Shown here piece after piece: positions 1 through 3,942 of a stretch of 5,948 nt of DNA. How positions within the stretch are numbered: the first letter of the stretch is position 1; each line of letters begins with the position of its first letter. The stretch comes from Clostridia bacterium (lineage in GTDB: Bacteria > Bacillota > Clostridia > Oscillospirales > SIG627), in contig JAFTEP010000297.1 in NCBI GenBank assembly GCA_017453605.1, forward strand, positions 1-5,948, given 5' to 3'. The notes beneath the pieces are model-generated. The model did not search any database. It was not told the DNA's origin and was given only the letters and a program-made list of their open reading frames with translations. The position numbers and the translations under genes were made by a program.

Positions 1-1317
1 CCTGTCTGTCCATTCTTCGCTGAGTTCGATCCTGTAGGGCTTGCCGGTGATATTCGAGACGACGAGGTATTCGTCGAGGTTTGAAAAGCGCGAGATATAG
101 ACGTCTTCGGGGATCGCGGAGAGGATCTCCGAGGAGTCCCTGATCTCGACGTGCGCGACGCTCTGATCCGAGACCATCGGCTTGTAGAGCGCAAGATAGG
201 AGCACCAGCGCGGATAGTCCTCGACGTCGTCCGGGATCTGAGACCACTCGCTGTAGACGTACGGACCGTCAGGATGCGCGTCCGCCCACTCGCGGACTCT
301 CCTGAAATACCGGTAGAGTCTGTGCGGATCCTCGGTGTTGTACTGTTCGACGCCCGGCACGTCCACGCATCTGCCCATCGTCGGTCTGCCGTGAGTCAGA
401 AGCGGGAACTGCACGAAGGGGATCGTCTTTGCAAAGTAAGCGTCCATATCGAAGCGGTTCTTGCCCCAGTCCGTGAGCCTCGGCTTGTCGGGACATGGGA
501 CCAGAAACGGCTCGTAATTTTTCCCGGCGCCCGGTTTTTCCGAAAACTCTCCCTCGCCTACCCAGAGATAGTCGTAGTACTTCCCTCTCACCGGCGCGCG
601 GTCGTTCTTGCCGATATGGAGTTTATAGATCCCTCCCCTTTTTTTGACGCCCTCGTAGAGGATGTGGATGAGATCCTCAGCCTCGGGATCGTATCTTTCA
701 AGGGGCTCGAGTTCGTAATTCCTTTTGTCCTCCGGGATCTCGATATACCTGCTGTTCTTCCAGTCGTAGCCCCAGTCGTTGAAGATGCCGTCGAAGCCGT
801 AGGCGTCCATTATGTCAAAGGTGCGCGGGATGATGAACTCCCTCCACTCGGGGCTTCCCGCCCAGCCGTAGCGGTAGGCGTAGTGCATATCGACGCAGCC
901 CTTTTCGCACCTCGAAAAACTCTCGCGGTAGAACTTCGAATACCTGTGGATATAGCTCGACGAACAGTATGGGATGATCTTTATCCCGAAGCTGTGGCAG
1001 GCCGAAATGAACTTTTTCATCCCCTCGGGATCGCAGCTGTGCCACTTGTCCGCGCCGTATCTTTCAATGGTGTCGTTCCATTCCTCGTGCACCTGGATGA
1101 GCCCGACCCCGTTTTCGGCGTAAGACTTCAAAAGAGAAAGATCGTATTCCGTCGGCGTGATGCTCATTTTGTCCGGGTAGTCGCCGAGATAGTATATTAT
1201 CTGACCGGGGATATAATCGCCTATCCTCATTTCCCTCGTGCAGCTTCTCACGCTCTCTCTCGCGCGGCTTATGTTTTCCGCTCTCTTTTTGTGCTGCTGC
1301 GCAGTCAGATTTTCCAT
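1..1317 (-). CDS. TIM-barrel glycoside-hydrolase-like protein, 3'-truncated by the window edge
   Basis: The minus-strand frame is open from an ATG at 1317-1315 to base 1 without a stop, giving 439 codons; the C-terminus is outside the window. The start is supported by a strong ribosome binding site (GGAGGGAGAG, about 4-6 nt upstream) and a well-placed promoter. There is no signal peptide, so the protein is probably cytosolic. Alternating beta/alpha blocks fit a TIM barrel: 'VGLIQVHEEW' (about 71-80), 'FGIKIIPYCSS' (110-120), 'GFDGIFNDWG' (174-183), 'YKLHIGKN' (231-238) and 'DYLWVGEGEF' (249-258), then a segment from about residue 403 ('VYISRFSN...YLVVSNITG') that looks like the start of a C-terminal beta-sandwich. 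D181, at the end of a predicted strand, and E255 or E257 are candidate catalytic acids, as in amylase or alpha-galactosidase-type barrels. That assignment is inference. I recognise the general type but not a specific GH family or substrate. Confidence 0.8.
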   Translation of the reverse strand, partial: MENLTAQQHKKRAENISRARESVRSCTREMRIGDYIPGQIIYYLGDYPDKMSITPTEYDLSLLKSYAENGVGLIQVHEEWNDTIERYGADKWHSCDPEGMKKFISACHSFGIKIIPYCSSSYIHRYSKFYRESFSRCEKGCVDMHYAYRYGWAGSPEWREFIIPRTFDIMDAYGFDGIFNDWGYDWKNSRYIEIPEDKRNYELEPLERYDPEAEDLIHILYEGVKKRGGIYKLHIGKNDRAPVRGKYYDYLWVGEGEFSEKPGAGKNYEPFLVPCPDKPRLTDWGKNRFDMDAYFAKTIPFVQFPLLTHGRPTMGRCVDVPGVEQYNTEDPHRLYRYFRRVREWADAHPDGPYVYSEWSQIPDDVEDYPRWCSYLALYKPMVSDQSVAHVEIRDSSEILSAIPEDVYISRFSNLDEYLVVSNITGKPYRIELSEEWTDR

Positions 1318-1396
1318 CTTTCTCTCCCTCCGTCCGGATATCCAGTATTTCTTTTTTCCCGTCAGTCCCGATAAAAACTTCATCATTGTATAGTTT

Positions 1397-1425
1397 ATTA
1401 TACCATCTCCCCGCCCTCTTTGCAA
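1397..1425 (-). promoter_or_regulatory. Sigma-A-type promoter for the glycoside-hydrolase-like gene
   Basis: On the minus strand a perfect -10 TATAAT (1402-1397) lies exactly 17 bp downstream of a -35 TTGCAA (1425-1420, 4 of 6 consensus bases). Predicted transcription start is near 1390, giving a leader of roughly 70 nt before the ATG at 1317. Read directly from sequence; activity is inferred. Confidence 0.7.
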
Positions 1426-1440
1426 GCGTTTTGAGGGATA

Positions 1441-1473
1441 AGGATAAAAAAGAGATAAAAAAGAGATAAAAAC
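1441..1473. repeat. Short A-rich tandem repeat, 3 x 11 bp
   Basis: Three near-identical 11-bp units (AGGATAAAAAA, GAGATAAAAAA, GAGATAAAAAC) run head to tail between the two divergent promoters. The A-tracts are phased about one helical turn apart, which is the spacing expected of intrinsically bent DNA. It lies about 20 bp upstream of the minus-strand -35 and about 45 bp upstream of the plus-strand -35. A regulatory role is inference. Confidence 0.75.
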
Positions 1474-1515
1474 AGTAGATCCGAGCCTCAAAGATACCAA
1501 AAACTGAAAATATAC

Positions 1516-1544
1516 TTGCTTTTTTCATTCACGCGTGATAAAAT
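1516..1544 (+). promoter_or_regulatory. Sigma-A-type promoter for the 173-codon gene
   Basis: A -35 TTGCTT (1516-1521) is separated by exactly 17 bp from a -10 TAAAAT (1539-1544, 5 of 6 consensus). The predicted start is near 1551, leaving a leader of about 74 nt before the ATG at 1625. No other sequence in the gap fits as well on the plus strand. Confidence 0.6.
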
Positions 1545-1624
1545 AAAACCGTTCACAGTATCAAAAAACCAGCGCGGAAGTTATGAAGTCATAAAGAACG
1601 GAACGAAAAAAAGGGGGAAATGAA

Positions 1625-2146
1625 ATGAGCTTATTATCAAAACTCTTCGGCGGAGACAAAAACGCCGAAAAAGCCGCGAAGGATCTTTTGAGCGGACTTT
1701 TCGGAAAATCTCAGAACGACAAGCCCTCGTCGCCGTACCATGACGCTCCCGAGAGCGCCTCGCCTTATTCCCGGCCGGCGCAGAGCGCATCGCCCTCCGG
1801 CTTCTCCTGGGGCGAAGAGATGCCCGGCGAGGAAAACCAGTTCAACTTCGCCGGCACCTACGAACAGTATTTCGAGCATATTTTCGCCGAGGATTTTTCC
1901 GCCTGCCGCTTCGAGAAGTCGTATAACAACGACGGCGGCAAGCATCGCGTCGTCTACACGTTTTTCAGCGGCGTCTCAAAGGCTCTCGTCGTCGAACTCA
2001 TGCCCGAATCGAGCGAGTCAAAAAAACTGAGAAACGAATGTCAGAAAACGGGCGTCCCCTATCTCAGGTTCTACTACGACCACGACGGCTGGTGGAACAC
2101 CCGTTCCTACGTCGCGGGACGCATCCGCGGCGCGTTGAAGATCTGA
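1625..2146 (+). CDS. Conserved-looking protein of unknown function, possible degenerate Vsr/DUF559-like fold
   Basis: The 173-residue protein starts at an ATG preceded by AGGGGG (1612-1617, 7-nt spacing). An ATG five bases upstream is followed at once by a stop, so it is not the start. Residues 1-30 form a short amphipathic N-terminus (MSLLSKLFGG...LLSGLFGK). Residues 31-72 are a Ser/Pro/Ala-rich, probably disordered linker. Residues 73-173 are compact: 'FNFAGTYEQYFEHIF' (73-87), 'RFEKSY' (95-100), 'VVYTFFSG' (109-116), 'KALVVELM' (119-126), 'GVPYLRFYYDHDGWWNTRSYV' split over 143-163, then a final helix 'GRIRGAL'. Two strands, a helix and an 'hPYLRF' strand with a closing helix recall Vsr/DUF559 nucleases, but the usual E-x-K is E-L-M here, so catalysis is doubtful. 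No signal peptide or membrane span. Function not recognised; it lies on the same strand, 177 bp upstream of the reverse transcriptase. Confidence 0.85.
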   Translation: MSLLSKLFGGDKNAEKAAKDLLSGLFGKSQNDKPSSPYHDAPESASPYSRPAQSASPSGFSWGEEMPGEENQFNFAGTYEQYFEHIFAEDFSACRFEKSYNNDGGKHRVVYTFFSGVSKALVVELMPESSESKKLRNECQKTGVPYLRFYYDHDGWWNTRSYVAGRIRGALKI

Positions 2147-2159
2147 CGCGCTGTATATT
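2135..2159 (+). promoter_or_regulatory. Possible weak promoter for the RNA upstream of the reverse transcriptase
   Basis: TATATT (2154-2159, 5 of 6 to TATAAT) just after the stop of the 173-codon gene would place a transcription start at about 2166, exactly at the first base of the 17-bp left arm. The only -35-like element, TTGAAG (2135-2140), has a spacer of 13 bp, which is too short for a normal sigma-A promoter. Transcription could equally come from the upstream gene's promoter. Low confidence. Confidence 0.3.
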
Positions 2160-2166
2160 TTCAGTC

Positions 2167-2305
2167 AAAAAGCAGAAAGAGAACGCTTTGCGCCTGCGGC
2201 GGACCCGGCACGGACAATTTTTAAGACTTCGCAGGCAGTCTGTGCGTGTACGGTCTTGTACATCCCGTAATTTACGGGATTTAACGTATTCTCTTTCTGC
2301 TTTTT
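2167..2305 (+). ncRNA. Candidate structured RNA paired with the downstream reverse transcriptase
   Basis: The 139-nt segment is closed by a perfect 17-bp stem (2167-2183 with 2289-2305) around 105 nt. Interior pairings: a 7-bp stem GCCTGCG/CGCAGGC (2192-2198 with 2230-2236); an 8-bp stem with one G-U (2208-2215 with 2238-2245) that interleaves with it, so the two form a pseudoknot or alternate; a 5-bp hairpin TGTAC/GTACA (2247-2251 with 2258-2262, loop GGTCTT); and a 7-bp hairpin ATCCCGT/ACGGGAT (2262-2268 with 2274-2280, loop AATTT). The GGTCTT loop is complementary to AAGAC(T) at 2223-2228. No coding frame is supported. Its position 18 nt before an RT gene matches retron msr-msd and some ncRNA-dependent defence RTs. 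Alternatives: terminator or attenuator with a very large loop, or a small mobile repeat. Pairings are seen; RNA function is inference. Confidence 0.6.
2167..2305. repeat. Perfect 17-bp inverted repeat flanking 105 bp
   Basis: The left arm AAAAAGCAGAAAGAGAA (2167-2183) and right arm TTCTCTTTCTGCTTTTT (2289-2305) are exact reverse complements. The left arm is all purine except one C. The right arm runs into a further T-rich tract (to 2312), so the arms plus T-run could also act as an intrinsic terminator on the plus strand. Confidence 0.95.
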
Positions 2306-2323
2306 TGTTTTTCGGGGTGGCTT

Positions 2324-3586
2324 ATGTCGCTATTGGATCGGCTTTCGGACGCTTCGGTCTGGAACGCGTTCTATGAATACAAACTCTCGCTCGCCTGCCC
2401 GAAGCAGTTCACGGGCGAACTTAAGCGCTTCATAGACGAAAAGCGCTATCTTCCGGTCTGCGAAGCGATCGGAGCAGGAAAAAGATTCCCGCTCCCCAAA
2501 AGATCCGTCCTTGTCAAAATGGGAACGGAAAAAAAGCGCGTGGTCTACACGTATCCGCGCGAAGAAAACACCGTCCTCAAGCTTCTGACCTGGCTGATCT
2601 TAAGAAAATACGACCGCCTTTTTTGCCGCGGTCTCTATTCCTTCCGCCCCGGAAGGACGGCGAAGGACGCCGTGAGAGACCTTCTCAGGACGGGAAAAGT
2701 CATCCGAGCCTGCTCTTATAAAGTCGACATCCACGACTACTTCAACTCGGTCCCCGTTGAAAAACTCCTGCCGATGCTGAAAGAGGCGCTTTCTGACGAT
2801 GAAAGGCTTTATATTTTTCTTTCAAAACTTCTCCTTGAGCCCGGCGTTCTCGATCACGGGAAAGAGATTTCCGAAAGAAAGGGCATCATGGCGGGGACGC
2901 CGCTTTCGAGCTTTTTTGCAAATCTCTATCTTTCGGGGCTCGACAGACTTTTCTGCGATGCCGGAGAGATCTACGCGAGGTATTCCGACGATATCATCGT
3001 TTTCGATCCCGACGAAGAAGGGATAAAAAAGAAAGCTCACTCGATACGCGAAAACTTATCCGCTCTCGGACTCGAAGTGAACCCCAAAAAAGAGTGTTTC
3101 GGCGCGCCGGGAGAGGGATTTGTTTTTCTCGGCTTCCTATGCACGGAAAACAAGGTCGATATAGCCCCGGCGACCGTGAAAAAGCTGAAACAGAAAATGC
3201 GCCGCAAGCGCGACGCGCTTTCAAGATGGGAAAAGCGCGGCGGCTTCGGCGGCGAAAAAGCCGCGAAAGCATTCGTGCGCATCTTCAACAGAAAGCTCTT
3301 CGAGTCCCCGCGCGACAACGAACTTTCCTGGAGCCGCTGGTTCTTCCCGGTGATAACTACAGCCGAAAGCCTTCACGAGATCGACCTCTACGCCCAGGAC
3401 TGCCTCAGATATCTGATCTCCCATAAGCACACCAAATCCCGCTTCAACGTCAGATACGACACGCTGAGATCCCTCGGCTGCCGCTCCCTCGTCAACGCCT
3501 ACTACGAACACGCATCCGCCCGATCCGCGGCAAAAGAAAAGCCCGAAAAAGACGGCGAAGCCGGATCGGGCGGGAACGAAAAATGA
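2324..3586 (+). CDS. Stand-alone reverse transcriptase (RNA-directed DNA polymerase)
   Basis: This 420-residue protein has the ordered RT motifs. 'KRVVYTYPREEN' (71-82) and 'LYSFRPGRTAKDAV' (104-117) are group-II-like RT1/RT2 blocks. Motif A is 'YKVDIHDYFNSV' (132-143, D135 plus D138); motif B 'GIMAGTPLSSFFANLYL' (187-203); motif C YSDD (220-223, giving the catalytic aspartate pair); then 'GLEVNPKKE' (249-257) and 'FLGF' (268-271). Residues about 280-396 form a basic helical thumb-like region with a striking block from 'RWFFPVITT' (338-346) through 'RSLVNAYYE' (387-395). A charged low-complexity tail ends the protein. There is no HNH endonuclease or recognisable complete maturase module, and no retron NAxxH or VTG motif, so it is neither a complete group II intron protein nor a canonical retron RT. 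The start has a GGGG/GGTGG site (2314-2320) and no in-frame alternative upstream. The structured element directly before it is a likely template, partner or regulator. Confidence 0.92.
   Translation: MSLLDRLSDASVWNAFYEYKLSLACPKQFTGELKRFIDEKRYLPVCEAIGAGKRFPLPKRSVLVKMGTEKKRVVYTYPREENTVLKLLTWLILRKYDRLFCRGLYSFRPGRTAKDAVRDLLRTGKVIRACSYKVDIHDYFNSVPVEKLLPMLKEALSDDERLYIFLSKLLLEPGVLDHGKEISERKGIMAGTPLSSFFANLYLSGLDRLFCDAGEIYARYSDDIIVFDPDEEGIKKKAHSIRENLSALGLEVNPKKECFGAPGEGFVFLGFLCTENKVDIAPATVKKLKQKMRRKRDALSRWEKRGGFGGEKAAKAFVRIFNRKLFESPRDNELSWSRWFFPVITTAESLHEIDLYAQDCLRYLISHKHTKSRFNVRYDTLRSLGCRSLVNAYYEHASARSAAKEKPEKDGEAGSGGNEK
3516..3573 (+). repeat. 12-bp perfect inverted repeat in the 3' end of the RT gene
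   Basis: CCGCCCGATCCG (3516-3527) pairs perfectly with CGGATCGGGCGG (3562-3573) around a 34-nt A-rich loop, ending 11 bases before the RT stop codon. It lies in codons for the low-complexity C-terminal tail and is not followed by a T-run, so it is not a normal terminator. It could be an mRNA 3' stability structure. Confidence 0.8.
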
Positions 3587-3590
3587 GTTT

Positions 3591-3645
3591 TGTCCGGAAA
3601 AAGAATTATTTATGAGCGGCTTGACCGGACATTTTGAACGTTTTT
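3591..3645 (+). terminator. Weak candidate terminator after the reverse transcriptase
   Basis: TGTCCGG (3591-3597) pairs with CCGGACA (3625-3631), a 7-bp stem with a 27-nt loop, followed by TTTT and then TTTTT (3641-3645). The loop is long and the first T-run is interrupted, so termination efficiency is doubtful. It overlaps the start of the nucleotidyltransferase remnant. No better terminator is visible between the RT stop and 3884. Confidence 0.3.
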
Positions 3646-3855
3646 GAGCCTTCGATCTATCTTTACGGTCCCTTTGCTCCGGACGGTTTAAAGCCCGGTC
3701 GAAGCGATATCGATATTCCTGTGCTGACGCGAAAACAGATCCCCTAAGAACAGGCAAAACGACTTGTGAATCTTCGTCAGGAAATGTTCGCGAAAGATCC
3801 GGACGACCTGTTTTAGTGTTCCTTTGAGGGCGGGATGCTTACGCTTGAAGCATAG
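3612..3855 (+). pseudogene. Decayed N-terminal fragment of a nucleotidyltransferase (AadA/MNT-type domain)
   Basis: An ATG at 3612 opens 'MSGLTGHFERF' and then meets a stop (3645-3647). Shifting frame there (from 3646) continues as 'EPSIYLYGPFAPDGLKPGRSDIDIPVLTRKQ', the N-terminal signature of nucleotidyltransferases (hydrophobic strand, YGS-F, then P-x-x-SDxD metal-binding pair). The pair D-I-D (codons 3706-3714) is kept, but the essential GS is GP (3667-3672). Reading on gives 'EQAKRLVNLRQEM' and 'SFEGGMLTLEA', interrupted by TAA (3745-3747), TAG (3814-3816) and TAG (3853-3855). After that no further homologous sequence is evident, so the C-terminal part of the usual roughly 250-residue enzyme is missing. 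A frameshift, three stops, a lost catalytic serine and truncation make it non-functional. The exact ancestral family (aminoglycoside adenylyltransferase-like or other) cannot be fixed. Confidence 0.75.
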
Positions 3856-3884
3856 ATCGCGCGTGTATTGCCGTCGATTGAATC

Positions 3885-3913
3885 TTGAATTTTCCGGATT
3901 TCTGTGTTATACT
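3885..3913 (+). promoter_or_regulatory. Extended -10 promoter for the sensor kinase gene
   Basis: A -35 TTGAAT (3885-3890) and a -10 TATACT (3908-3913, 5 of 6) are separated by exactly 17 bp. The -10 is preceded by TGT, the extended -10 signature. The predicted start near 3920 gives a very short leader of about 23 nt holding the GAGGG ribosome binding site. Confidence 0.75.
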
Positions 3914-3942
3914 GACGAATAATAGATCATGAGGGAAAAAGT

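Larger units (their letters stand above)
1318..1624. other. Divergent intergenic region, 307 bp
   Basis: This stretch separates the minus-strand hydrolase-like gene from the plus-strand 173-codon gene. It contains back-to-back promoters (minus -10 at 1397-1402, plus -10 at 1539-1544), an A-rich 11-bp tandem repeat between them, and no coding frame I can support. It is clearly more AT-rich than the flanking genes, as expected of a divergent promoter region. Confidence 0.8.

Noticed and set aside
151..1374. 407-codon plus-strand open frame
   Set aside because: It is antisense to the hydrolase-like gene, whose protein reads as a coherent folded enzyme with a strong ribosome binding site and promoter. 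The plus-strand translation is R/V/P-rich with no recognisable motif, an effect of GC-rich third positions on the other strand.
1064..1528. 154-codon minus-strand frame starting MKKASIFSVFGIF
   Set aside because: It overlaps the hydrolase N-terminus in another frame, has no ribosome binding site, starts upstream of the better promoter, and its hydrophobic start is made from the A-rich tandem repeat read backwards.
2262..2280. Operator-type palindrome ATCCCGTAA-T-TTACGGGAT
   Set aside because: The near-perfect dyad could bind a dimeric regulator, but it sits inside the 17-bp closing stem next to other hairpins and no promoter overlaps it. It is treated as an RNA hairpin.
2167..2305. Miniature insertion element (MITE) bounded by 17-bp inverted repeats
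   Set aside because: No target-site duplication is seen outside the arms (TCAGTC on the left, TGTTTTTC on the right), and the interior has its own ordered helices. Not excluded, only less likely than an RNA.
2038..2376. 112-codon plus-strand frame spanning the structured RNA
   Set aside because: It starts inside the 173-codon gene in another frame, crosses the inverted repeat and enters the RT gene out of frame. It has no start signal, and the helices explain this region better.
2167..3586. Canonical retron
   Set aside because: The RT shows no NAxxH in the region after motif A/B and no VTG in the thumb (the only NAYYEH is at the extreme C-terminus). No clear branching-G context follows the left arm.
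2324..3586. Group II intron-encoded protein
   Set aside because: No domain V-like hairpin or intron boundary is visible after the gene, and no HNH domain is present.
3221..3757. 178-codon minus-strand frame across the RT 3' end
   Set aside because: It is antisense to conserved RT sequence and to the nucleotidyltransferase remnant, with low-complexity composition and no ribosome binding site.
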